Assembly (NCBI GenBank): GCA_913055615.1
Contig: CAJXKK010000029.1
Span: 1 to 33,599, forward strand
Source of the DNA: an uncultured Ectothiorhodospiraceae bacterium
GTDB lineage: Bacteria; Pseudomonadota; Gammaproteobacteria; XJ16; Halofilaceae
Direction: 5' to 3'
DNA: 33,599 nt
The position numbers were made by a program, and so were the translations under genes. Shown piece by piece: positions 8,232-15,641 of the stretch. Position 1 is the first letter of the stretch; each line of letters begins with the position of its first letter. The notes below the pieces were generated by a model. It did no database searches and had not been told where the DNA came from. It was given only the letters and a program-made list of their open reading frames with translations.

Positions 8232-9173
8232 ATGAAGACCGAACGCGGTGCACTCCGTCTGTCCTGCGGGACCGCACTTCTCATGGCGGTCCTGGGGCTC
8301 GTGTTCGCGTTCATCACGAACTCGCGCGCGATCATGCTCGACGGCGTGTTCAATCTGATGTACTTCGGCATCGCCCTGCTGACACTGCGGATCGAACGCC
8401 TGACCAGTCGGCCCGACAACGCCCGCTTCCCGTTCGGCCACGCGTATTTCGAATCCCTGGTCAATGCCGGCAAGGGGCTGATGATCCTCGGAATATCGGC
8501 GGTCGCGCTGGTCGACTCCGGGCTGTCCCTGTTGTCGGGTGGGCGCGCGATCGCGGCCGTTCCCGCGATCGGCTACGCGCTGGCCGCCACGATCGTGTGC
8601 TCGCTGACGGCATTCATCCTGCGTCGTGCGCAGCGCTCGCTGGACAGCCCCCTGATCCGGGCGGACGCGGCCAATTGGGTGCTCGATGCCGTGATCTCGG
8701 CGGCCGTGCTGGGCGCGTTCTGCCTGGCGCCGATCTTCCATGCGCTGGACTGGGTGACGGCGGCCCGCTATATCGATCCGGTGCTCGTGGCCGCGGTCGT
8801 AGTCCTGTTCCTTGGGGTGCCGGTGCGTATGGCGCGCGATGCGATACTTGAACTGCTCAACCGCTCGCCAGATGCCAGGATCGAGCGGCCGGTAACGGCC
8901 GCCGTCGATGAGGTGCTGGCGCATCTGCCGGTCCAGCAGCGCTTCGTGCGTATGGTCCGTCCGGGACGGGTGCTGTACGTCACCGTCCACGTGGCGCTGG
9001 CCGAGGATTTCGCCGACCAGAGCCTGGTCGCGCTCGACCGCCTGCGCGGCGAGATCGATGCGGCCGTCCGCGCGGTCCATCCGCGTTCGGTCGTGGATAC
9101 GCTGTTCACGGCAGACGTACGCTGGGCCGCGCCCACCGCGGGCCTGGCGGCCCCCGGCGCCGACGGGGCTTGA
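8232..9173 (+). CDS. Cation diffusion facilitator family transporter
   Basis: This 313-residue (from 8232) integral membrane protein is of the CDF family, which exports divalent metals such as Zn, Fe, Co or Mn in exchange for protons. Six hydrophobic helices are visible. Characteristic segments are the helix II region AIMLDGVFNLMY, the RFPFGHAYFESL loop, and the helix V region RADAANWVLDAV, where Asp residues supply the metal site. A soluble C-terminal domain of about 100 residues follows. I chose ATG 8232 because GGAG lies five bases upstream and the first helix starts soon after; an in-frame ATG at 8178 would add 18 proline-rich residues. The helix V His usual in zinc-type CDFs is not evident, so the metal cannot be assigned. 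Confidence 0.82.
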   Translation: MKTERGALRLSCGTALLMAVLGLVFAFITNSRAIMLDGVFNLMYFGIALLTLRIERLTSRPDNARFPFGHAYFESLVNAGKGLMILGISAVALVDSGLSLLSGGRAIAAVPAIGYALAATIVCSLTAFILRRAQRSLDSPLIRADAANWVLDAVISAAVLGAFCLAPIFHALDWVTAARYIDPVLVAAVVVLFLGVPVRMARDAILELLNRSPDARIERPVTAAVDEVLAHLPVQQRFVRMVRPGRVLYVTVHVALAEDFADQSLVALDRLRGEIDAAVRAVHPRSVVDTLFTADVRWAAPTAGLAAPGADGA

Positions 9174-9231
9174 ACGACCCGCGCGGTCGATCGGGGGCCG
9201 ATCAACGCCCTCGCGGACGGGCCCCGAAACG

Positions 9232-9360
9232 CCGCAGGTCGGGAACTCCGTAAGGTGGGGACCCCGTAGGTCGGGCTTCAGCCCGACACTCGAAAGCCGT
9301 TCGTCTGCCGGGCTGAAGCCCGACCTGCGGCGCCACCTCTCGGGCTGAAGCCCGACCCAC
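9232..9360. repeat. Cluster of GTCGGGCT/AGCCCGAC palindromes
   Basis: Three copies of a REP-like hairpin occur. The first (9266-9287) reads GTAGGTCGGGCTTCAGCCCGAC, with an eight-base stem and two-base loop. Inverted copies lie at 9309-9328 and 9341-9360 (CGGGCTGAAGCCCGACC). A half unit, GCAGGTCGGG, starts the cluster near 9234. The cluster fills most of the gap between the CDF gene and the convergent small membrane protein gene, a typical REP position. Confidence 0.7.
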
Positions 9361-9390
9361 TGGGCTCCGCGAGACCGGGATTCCAGCGCT

Positions 9391-9741
9391 TCAGCCACCC
9401 ATCGTCAGCCCGACCCAGAGCAGCGCCAGCGCCGTCACCGCCGTACCGGCGTGCAGCACGATCATGAACCCCGGTGGGGATTCCTTCTGCAGACGGAAGA
9501 TCAGCAGGAAGGCGCCGCCGATCAGGGCGATGAAAAAGAACAGCAGCGCCGCGTTCACCACCAGCGGCTGGGTGTAGCGGCTGACGGCGAGGCTCAGCAG
9601 AACGAGGCCCGCCACGGCGACGCCCGCGTGGACCAGCCCGAGTGCGAACGGCACCCGCAGCCGGCGCGCATGCGCCTGTGCGAGCAGGGCGCCGCCGATG
9701 ACGGCGGCGCTAAGGACGATGGCGGCGATCGGTGTCAGCAT
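9391..9741 (-). CDS. Small four-helix membrane protein, unknown function
   Basis: The 116-residue product is almost entirely hydrophobic. Four membrane segments lie at about residues 3-20, 31-54, 62-84 and 94-114, with short charged loops such as QAHARRLR and RLQKESPPG. GGGGAG lies six to seven bases before the ATG at 9741, which supports this start. I do not recognise the family. The much longer open frame that continues upstream on this strand is antisense to the neighbouring genes and is not coding. The gene is divergent from the DUF411 gene and ends beside the REP cluster. Confidence 0.6.
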   Translation of the reverse strand: MLTPIAAIVLSAAVIGGALLAQAHARRLRVPFALGLVHAGVAVAGLVLLSLAVSRYTQPLVVNAALLFFFIALIGGAFLLIFRLQKESPPGFMIVLHAGTAVTALALLWVGLTMGG

Positions 9742-9905
9742 CGATTCTCCCCGGGAGCGGCGCGGTCGTGCCGCTGCGATTGTACGCGGACAATGGCCCA
9801 CTGCATTTCGTGCCACTTGCCGCGGACGCCGTTGTCGGCGACGATCGCATTGACGCGTTGAATCTTTCCGATCGTTGAGCAGCCCGCCGGGGCCGGAGGT
9901 GTTGC

Positions 9906-10379
9906 ATGTCACTGATCCGCCGTACCGCCAGACTGCGTTCCCTGTGCCTGCGGGGCGCATTGTTCGGCGCCATGTTCGTGGCCACGCCACTGCATGCGGC
10001 CGCCATGACCGTCTACAAAACGGCCACCTGCGGCTGCTGCAGCGCGTGGGTGGATCACGTCCGTGATGCGGGTTTCGAGGTCCAGGCGATCGATGTCGAA
10101 CAGGCCCGCCTGATCGAACACAAGAAGGAAGCCGGTGTCGATCAGCGGCTTTCGAGTTGCCATACCGCGCTGATCGACGGGTACGTGATCGAGGGGCACG
10201 TGCCGGCCGCGGATATCCGGCGCCTGCTGGAAGAGCGGCCCGATGTGGCCGGACTGGCGGTTCCCGGCATGCCGACCGGATCGCCGGGTATGGAGTACGG
10301 CGACCGGGTGGATCCGTACCGGGTGATCGCGTTCGGCGATGAGGGCGGCATGCGGATCTTTGCGGAGTACGGCGACTGA
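9906..10379 (+). CDS. DUF411 metal-binding periplasmic protein
   Basis: This 157-residue secreted protein has a signal peptide (about residues 1-33, ending TPLHAAA). The DUF411 domain begins at MTVYKTATCGCCSAWVDH, with Cys42, Cys44 and Cys45. A further cysteine occurs in the SSCHTALIDGY segment, and the C-terminal half carries the family stretch VPGMPTGSPGME. DUF411 proteins have a thioredoxin-like architecture with a CxCC-type site and are often found with copper or other metal resistance genes, so periplasmic metal binding is likely. Here the neighbours are not copper genes. A hairpin follows the stop. Confidence 0.85.
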   Translation: MSLIRRTARLRSLCLRGALFGAMFVATPLHAAAMTVYKTATCGCCSAWVDHVRDAGFEVQAIDVEQARLIEHKKEAGVDQRLSSCHTALIDGYVIEGHVPAADIRRLLEERPDVAGLAVPGMPTGSPGMEYGDRVDPYRVIAFGDEGGMRIFAEYGD

Positions 10380-10386
10380 AGCCCCA

Positions 10387-10420
10387 CCGCCGCAGGGATG
10401 CGGCGGGCCGTTTCATTACC
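10387..10420 (+). terminator. Possible terminator after the DUF411 gene
   Basis: An eight-base perfect stem (CCGCCGCA / TGCGGCGG) with a GGGA loop lies eight bases after the stop codon. It is followed by a weak pyrimidine tract, GCCGTTTCATT. The T-run is poor, so termination efficiency is uncertain. Confidence 0.45.
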
Positions 10421-10473
10421 CCGAGGACTGGTAAAGCGGCGCGTGCCCACACGCCGCATCCCCGGCGACGCTC

Positions 10474-11799
10474 ATGAATGCGATCTTCTTCGGCATCGTC
10501 TTCATCGCCTTCACGGTCGCCGCCTGGCGCCAGGCCGGCTGGAGCGCGCCGCGCGATGATCCTGATGCGCAATCCCCCATGGAGGCACTCGGTCTCGGCA
10601 TGATCGACTCGGCCGAGGGCGCCGTCACGCTCGCGCTCGGGCTGATCGGCGTGATGGGGCTGTTCCTCGGCCTCATGAAGGTGGCCGAGTACGGCGGACT
10701 CCTGCGCGTCATCGCCAAGGTGCTGCGGCCGCTGCTGGTGCGGCTGTTCCCGGAGGTGCCGGCCGATCATCCGGCGATGGGCGCGGTGGTCATGAACCTG
10801 TCGGCCAATGCGCTCGGGCTGGGCAACGCCGCGACGCCCTTCGGCATCCGGGCGATGCAGGAACTCGATCGCCTGAACCCGCACAAGGGCACCGCGACCA
10901 ACGCGATGGCCCTCTTTCTCGCGATCAACACGTCGTCGATCACGCTGCTGCCGACCGGCGTGATCGCGCTGCGGGCGGCCGCCGGCTCGAGCGATCCGGC
11001 CGGGATCGTTCCGACCACGCTGGTGGCCACGCTGTGCTCGACCATCGTCGCCATTACCAGCTGCAAACTGCTGCAGCACCGCTTCGCGACCCCAACGCCC
11101 GATCCGGTTCATGCCGATGGTCCGCAAAGCGAGTCCGCCGCATATGAGGAGTCGCCTGTCGAGGCCCCGCTGCCGGAGACCACGGACGAGGCCTATTCCA
11201 CCCGGGTATCGGTCGCGGTATTGCTCGGGCTGCTGGCGCTGATCCCCGTCACCGTGGTCTGGGGCAAGGCGATCGCCCCGTGGATCGTGCCGGGCCTGAT
11301 GGTGTTGTTGCTCGGGTTCGGGGCGGTCAAGCGCGTGCGTGTGTATGAGGCCTTCGTCGAGGGTGCGCGCGACGGCTTCAATGTTGCTGTGCGCATCATC
11401 CCGTATCTGGTCGCGATCCTCGTCGCGGTCGGGATGTTCCGCGCCTCCGGCGCCATGGAACTGCTGATCGCTCCACTCGGCGCGGTGACGGCACTGGTCG
11501 GGCTGCCCACGGATGCCCTGCCGATGGCGCTGCTGCGGCCGCTGTCCGGTTCCGGCGCCTATGGCGTGCTGGCGTCCATCATCCAGGATCCGGCGGTCGG
11601 CCCGGACAGCTACACCGGGTACCTCGTGAGCACCATGCAGGGCTCGACCGAGACGACGTTCTACGTGCTGGCCGTCTACTTCGGGGCGGTCAATGTCCGG
11701 CGTGTGCGCCACGCGCTGCCGTGCGCGCTGATGGCGGACGTGGCCGGTATCGCGGGTGCGGTCGCGATCTGCCTGGTGCTGTATGGCGGTCTGGTCTGA
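10474..11799 (+). CDS. SpmA-SpmB fusion, nucleoside-recognition (Gate) membrane protein
   Basis: This 441-residue membrane protein has two Gate-type domains. The N-terminal half (about 1-200) resembles spore maturation protein A, including VVMNLSANALGLGNAATPFG (about 109-128) and the AINTSSITLLPTGVIALR stretch. The C-terminal half (about 245-441) resembles SpmB, with ARDGFNVAVRIIPYLVAILV and the MQGSTETTFYVLAVYFGAV stretch. A hydrophilic linker of about 45 residues joins them. In Bacillus, SpmA and SpmB act in spore core dehydration. Fused homologues are common in non-sporulating proteobacteria, where the function is not established; transport of a nucleoside-like or other small solute is a guess. 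No sporulation genes are in the window. Confidence 0.8.
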   Translation: MNAIFFGIVFIAFTVAAWRQAGWSAPRDDPDAQSPMEALGLGMIDSAEGAVTLALGLIGVMGLFLGLMKVAEYGGLLRVIAKVLRPLLVRLFPEVPADHPAMGAVVMNLSANALGLGNAATPFGIRAMQELDRLNPHKGTATNAMALFLAINTSSITLLPTGVIALRAAAGSSDPAGIVPTTLVATLCSTIVAITSCKLLQHRFATPTPDPVHADGPQSESAAYEESPVEAPLPETTDEAYSTRVSVAVLLGLLALIPVTVVWGKAIAPWIVPGLMVLLLGFGAVKRVRVYEAFVEGARDGFNVAVRIIPYLVAILVAVGMFRASGAMELLIAPLGAVTALVGLPTDALPMALLRPLSGSGAYGVLASIIQDPAVGPDSYTGYLVSTMQGSTETTFYVLAVYFGAVNVRRVRHALPCALMADVAGIAGAVAICLVLYGGLV

Positions 11800-11820
11800 A
11801 CGCCGTTCTCCCCATACCCT

Positions 11821-12102
11821 TCAGGGATCGGGGAAGTCGCCCGCATGGCGGCGGATCCATTCCCGGGCGGCTTCGTCGCGCGCGACCTCGCGCCCCTCGG
11901 CGCGCGCCAGCTCCTCGCGGAAACGCTCGATCGCGATGACCTGCTCGAGCAGGCGCGAGCGGTAGGCGTCTTCGGGGTTTTCGAAGCGCACGCCGATCCG
12001 GTAGCCCTGTCCTTCCGGCTGACACCAGGCGACGAAGGCCCTCGCATCCAGGGATTTTTCATCCCCGCTGATGCGGATATGCAGCAGTGTGCCGGCTTTC
12101 AC
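11821..12102 (-). CDS. PilZ-domain C-terminal half, probably 5'-truncated
   Basis: The 93 codons from a GTG at 12102 match the second half of a PilZ c-di-GMP receptor as I know the family. There is a beta-strand region (LDARAFVAWC), then YRIGVRFENPEDAYRSRLLEQV, then a helical tail ending EWIRRHAGDFP. The first half of the domain, with the c-di-GMP-binding RxxxR and DxSxxG motifs, is missing, and a stop codon closes the frame about 22 codons upstream. No good ribosome-binding site precedes the GTG. Immediately upstream lies a GGDEF-tail relic. I infer a deletion that removed the PilZ N-terminus; the remaining frame is intact but probably non-functional. Confidence 0.6.
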   Translation of the reverse strand: MKAGTLLHIRISGDEKSLDARAFVAWCQPEGQGYRIGVRFENPEDAYRSRLLEQVIAIERFREELARAEGREVARDEAAREWIRRHAGDFPDP

Positions 12103-12122
12103 GGGCGTCGGGTGCCGCCGGT

Positions 12123-12239
12123 TTATTCGCGGCAGCGGTGTGTCCCGTCGGCCACCACGACCCGGTCACGACGATTCGCCTTGGCCTCGTACACGGTCGC
12201 GTCCCGTAGCAGATGATCGAATGCGGCCCTTTGCGCCGG
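12123..12239 (-). pseudogene. Diguanylate cyclase (GGDEF) C-terminal remnant
   Basis: Directly after the oligopeptidase B stop, and in the same frame, the minus strand reads QRAAFDHLLRDATVYEAKA then NRRDRVVVADG and ends RCRE-stop. This matches the last helix and strand of GGDEF domains (consensus ADxALYxAKxxGRNRVVxA). Only about 38 codons exist, with no start, RBS or GGDEF motif. It is best read as the tail of a lost diguanylate cyclase gene that once adjoined the PilZ gene. Confidence 0.45.
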
Positions 12240-14357
12240 TCAGCCCGGCCGCGCCACGGCTGGCAGCGGTTCGACCTCCATGCGGCCGTACACCTGCAGC
12301 AGGAAGGCGTAACGGAAGGCGACCTCCTCCAGGTAATCGAAGCGCCCGGCGGCGCCGCCGTGGCCCGCACTCATATTCGTGCGCAGCAGCAGCAGGTGGT
12401 CGTCGGTTTTGAGCGCGCGCAGGCGCGCGACCCACTTGGCGGGCTCCCACCAAGTGACCCGGGGGTCGCTGACACCGGCGGTGACCAGCAGATGCGGGTA
12501 CGCCTGCGCCTGGACGTTGTCGTACGGCGACCAGGCGAGGATCCGCCGATAGGCATCCGGACCCTCGATCGGATTGCCCCACTCGGGCCACTCGGGCGGC
12601 GTGAGGGGGAGTTCCGCGTCGAGCATCGTGTTCAGCACGTCCACGAACGGCACGTCGGCCACCGCCGCGTGGAATAGTTCCGGGCGACGGTTCAGTACGG
12701 CGCCGACCAGCATGCCACCGGCGCTGCCGCCGTGCAGGGCGATGCGCCCGGTCCCGGTATAGCCCGCGGCGATCAACGCCTCGGCCGCGGCGATGCAGTC
12801 GATGAACGTGTTTTCCTTGTACGCCAGCTTGCCCCTTCGATACCAGCGATCGCCTTTCTCCTTGCCGCCACGGACGTGGGCGATGGCGTAGACGAACCCC
12901 CGGTTGACCAGGCTCAGGCGATTGGGTGAGAAGGCCGGCAGTTCCGACATCCCGTAGGCGCCATAGCCGTAGAGGATCAGCGGCGTGTCGGCGTCGGGCG
13001 CGATGTCCCGGTGGTGGAACAGCGAGATCGGTACCGATTCGCCATCCGGCGCGGTGGCCGTAACCCGATGGCTGATGTACTGATCGGGATCGTGACCGCT
13101 CGGGATCTCTTCCTCCTTGCGCAGCACCCGTTCATGGGTGGCCAGATCGCAGTCGTAGATTCGATCCGGGATGGCGAACGCGCTGAAGGCGACGCGCAGG
13201 GTCGTGGTCGCGTATTCGTATCCCGGGACCAGATCGAGATCGCAGAGGTCTTCGCCGAAGTCGAGCACTTGTTCGCCCCCGTCGGCCCAGCGGCGCACAA
13301 CGATCCGGGGCCGCGCATCGACCATCTCCAGGCGCACGAGCCAGTCGCGGAAGTCGAGCATGCTCTGGACCAGGGTGCCCGGGCGGTGGGGCACCAGGTC
13401 CCGCCAGCGCGCGGGCTCCGATGCGTCCAGCGGCGCCGTGACGATGCGGAAGTCGTCGGCCCCGCCGCGATTGGTGAGGATGACCCAATGGTCATCGTGA
13501 TCGGTCACTTCGTACTCGACGCCGGGCTCACGCTCGAGCAGGCAGCGCGCCGGCTCGGTCGGCCGATCGGCGGGGATGACGCGGACCTCGGTGGTCTCGG
13601 GGTCGCGGCTGCCGATCAGGATGAAACGCCCGCTCTCGGTATCATCCACACCGACGAAAAAGCCGGGATCGGTCTCCTCGAAGACCAGCGTATCGGCGCC
13701 GGCTTCGAGATCGCGGCGGTACACCCAGCGCGGGCGGTGGTCTTCGTCGAGTACGGTGTAGAACAGGTGGCGGCCGTCCGCGGACCAGGCGAGGTCGCCC
13801 TGCGCGTCCTCGATCGTGAACCCGAGCCACTCGCCGCTGTGCATATCCCGCACGCGCACGCTGCAGCGTTCGGCGCCGCTGTAATCGACCGCGCAGGCGA
13901 GCAGCCGGTGGTCGGGCGCATGCGCCGCCGCGACCAGGCGGAAATAGTCGCGGTCGCGGGCCTGCTCGTCGCCGTCAAGCAGGACGGTCTCGCGCGCCTC
14001 GGCGTCGCGCGGGCTGCGGCAGATCAGGGGGTGTTGGCCACCTTCACGGTAGCGCAGGTAATACAGCCACGGTCCGTGCGGCTGGGGCACGGTGCTGTCA
14101 TCCTCGCGGATGCGGGCGCGCAGTTCGGCGGTGAGCCGCTCGCGCAGCGGTTTCGCGTCCGCCGTCGCGGCCTCCGCCCAGGCATTTTCGGCCTCGAGGT
14201 GGTCGCGGATGTCGGCGGGGAGCTGGCGGGGGTCCTGCATCGCCTCGCGCCAGTTGGCCGAACGCAGCCACGCGTATGGATCGATCCGGCGGTGGCCGTG
14301 ATGGACCGACTCGACCGGAGCGGTCGCGGCGAGGGGCGCTTGCGGGGGTGTCTGCAC
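12240..14357 (-). CDS. Oligopeptidase B (S9A serine peptidase)
   Basis: This 705-residue cytoplasmic prolyl-oligopeptidase-family enzyme cleaves short peptides after basic residues. The N-terminal part (about residues 20-430) is the seven-bladed propeller, with the family opening HHGHRRIDPYAWLR. The C-terminal alpha/beta hydrolase domain has LILYGYGAYG, the AHVRGGKEKG segment, and the catalytic triad Ser545 (GGSAGG), Asp631 (SDPRV) and His666 (AGHGG). The start is GTG at 14357, chosen because GGAG lies five bases upstream and the length then fits the family; the frame stays open to 14561 without similarity. It is divergent from the metX-like gene. Confidence 0.88.
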   Translation of the reverse strand: MQTPPQAPLAATAPVESVHHGHRRIDPYAWLRSANWREAMQDPRQLPADIRDHLEAENAWAEAATADAKPLRERLTAELRARIREDDSTVPQPHGPWLYYLRYREGGQHPLICRSPRDAEARETVLLDGDEQARDRDYFRLVAAAHAPDHRLLACAVDYSGAERCSVRVRDMHSGEWLGFTIEDAQGDLAWSADGRHLFYTVLDEDHRPRWVYRRDLEAGADTLVFEETDPGFFVGVDDTESGRFILIGSRDPETTEVRVIPADRPTEPARCLLEREPGVEYEVTDHDDHWVILTNRGGADDFRIVTAPLDASEPARWRDLVPHRPGTLVQSMLDFRDWLVRLEMVDARPRIVVRRWADGGEQVLDFGEDLCDLDLVPGYEYATTTLRVAFSAFAIPDRIYDCDLATHERVLRKEEEIPSGHDPDQYISHRVTATAPDGESVPISLFHHRDIAPDADTPLILYGYGAYGMSELPAFSPNRLSLVNRGFVYAIAHVRGGKEKGDRWYRRGKLAYKENTFIDCIAAAEALIAAGYTGTGRIALHGGSAGGMLVGAVLNRRPELFHAAVADVPFVDVLNTMLDAELPLTPPEWPEWGNPIEGPDAYRRILAWSPYDNVQAQAYPHLLVTAGVSDPRVTWWEPAKWVARLRALKTDDHLLLLRTNMSAGHGGAAGRFDYLEEVAFRYAFLLQVYGRMEVEPLPAVARPG

Positions 14358-14521
14358 GGGGACTCCGGCGGGTGTGGACAGGGCACGTAACCTGACAGCA
14401 GCGCGTCGCGGCGTCCAGCGTGTAGACGCTGATGGACGGTTCCGGGAAGATTGCGCGCTTGTTTTGGCGCCAGCGTCCGCGCGGCGCCAATGATGCGTGA
14501 GCCAACAGGAGCAGTGTACGG

Positions 14522-15631
14522 ATGTCGGATGCCCGTCGTTACATCCAGATCGAAGCGCCATTCGCGATGCATCGCGGCGGGCAGCTGGCGCAGGCCACGG
14601 TCGCGTACGAGGCCTGGGGCGAGCCCGTCGGCCGTGGCGACAACGCGATCCTGCTGTTCACCGGCCTGTCGCCGAGCGCGCACGCCGCGTCCTCGGCGGA
14701 CGACCCGTCGCCCGGCTGGTGGGAGTACATGATCGGTCCCGGCAAACCGATCGATACCGACCGGTTCTTCGTCATCTGCATCAACTCGCTCGGCAGTTGC
14801 TTCGGCTCGACCGGGCCGGCATCGAACGACCCCGAGACCGGGCAGCCGTATCGGATCGGGTTCCCGCTGCTGTCGGTGGAGGACATCGTCAGCGCCGCCC
14901 GCTCGGCCTGCGTGGCGCTCGGGATCGATCATTTCCATACCGTCGCCGGCTGCTCGCTCGGGGGCATGGATGTGCTCGCCTACGCGGCCATGTATCCGGG
15001 CACCTGCGAGAACCTCATCAGCATCTCGGCCGCGGTCCATGCGACGCCGTTCGCGATCGGGATCCGCTCGCTGCAACGCGAGATGATCCGCAGCGATTCC
15101 GAGTGGGCCGATGGCTGGTACGCCGATGACGCGGGTCCGAAAGAGGGTATGCGGCTCGCGCGCAAGCTCGGCGTGATGTCCTACCGCTCGGGCGAGGAAT
15201 GGCAGCAGCGCTTCGGGCGTAATCGGCTCGCCGACAGCGGGCGTGCCGGTGCGGTCCCCCTCGGCCCGGAGTTCGAGATCGAGGGGTATCTCGAATACAA
15301 CGCGCGCCGCTTCGTCGGCGGCTTCGACGCCAACTGCTATCTCTACCTGTCGCACGCGATGGACCTGTTCGATATCGCCGATCACGGTGCGGGCTCGCTG
15401 GAGGCGGGGATGCGCCTCATCGACGCCCGGCGCGCGCTGGTGGCCGGCGTGACCACGGACTGGCTGTTCCCGGTGTCCCAGCAGCGCGAAATCGCAGAGT
15501 TGCTCAAGGGGGCGGGCGTCGATGTTTCGATTTACGAGCTCGAGTCGATCCAGGGGCACGACTCCTTTCTCATCGACCACGAACGCTTCGCGCCCATGGT
15601 GGAGCACTTCCTGCGCAGGGACATGCCCTGA
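14522..15631 (+). CDS. metX: MetX-family O-acyltransferase (homoserine or serine)
   Basis: This 369-residue alpha/beta hydrolase-fold acyltransferase transfers an acyl group from a CoA thioester to the hydroxyl of homoserine (methionine pathway) or serine (cysteine pathway). The triad is Ser145 (AGCSLGG), Asp313 (TTDWLFP) and His346 (QGHDSF). MetX hallmarks include INSLGSCFGSTGPAS (about 88-102). The segment LFTGLSPSAHAASSADDP (about 45-62) differs from the usual LTGDxH form of homoserine acetyltransferases. It resembles, from memory, the subgroup shown to be L-serine O-succinyltransferases. Substrate and acyl donor therefore remain open. An AGGAG site lies about ten bases before the ATG. It is convergent with the MFS gene. 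Confidence 0.8.
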   Translation: MSDARRYIQIEAPFAMHRGGQLAQATVAYEAWGEPVGRGDNAILLFTGLSPSAHAASSADDPSPGWWEYMIGPGKPIDTDRFFVICINSLGSCFGSTGPASNDPETGQPYRIGFPLLSVEDIVSAARSACVALGIDHFHTVAGCSLGGMDVLAYAAMYPGTCENLISISAAVHATPFAIGIRSLQREMIRSDSEWADGWYADDAGPKEGMRLARKLGVMSYRSGEEWQQRFGRNRLADSGRAGAVPLGPEFEIEGYLEYNARRFVGGFDANCYLYLSHAMDLFDIADHGAGSLEAGMRLIDARRALVAGVTTDWLFPVSQQREIAELLKGAGVDVSIYELESIQGHDSFLIDHERFAPMVEHFLRRDMP

Positions 15632-15641
15632 AGCGGCGCCC

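Noticed and set aside
8064-9398. 444-codon minus-strand frame across the CDF gene
   Set aside because: It is a shadow frame; the plus strand encodes a recognisable CDF transporter with membrane helices.
9742-11712. Upstream extension of the small membrane protein frame on the minus strand
   Set aside because: It is antisense to the DUF411 and SpmA-SpmB genes, has low-complexity R/H/D/Q-rich translation, and a proper RBS supports the start at 9741 instead.
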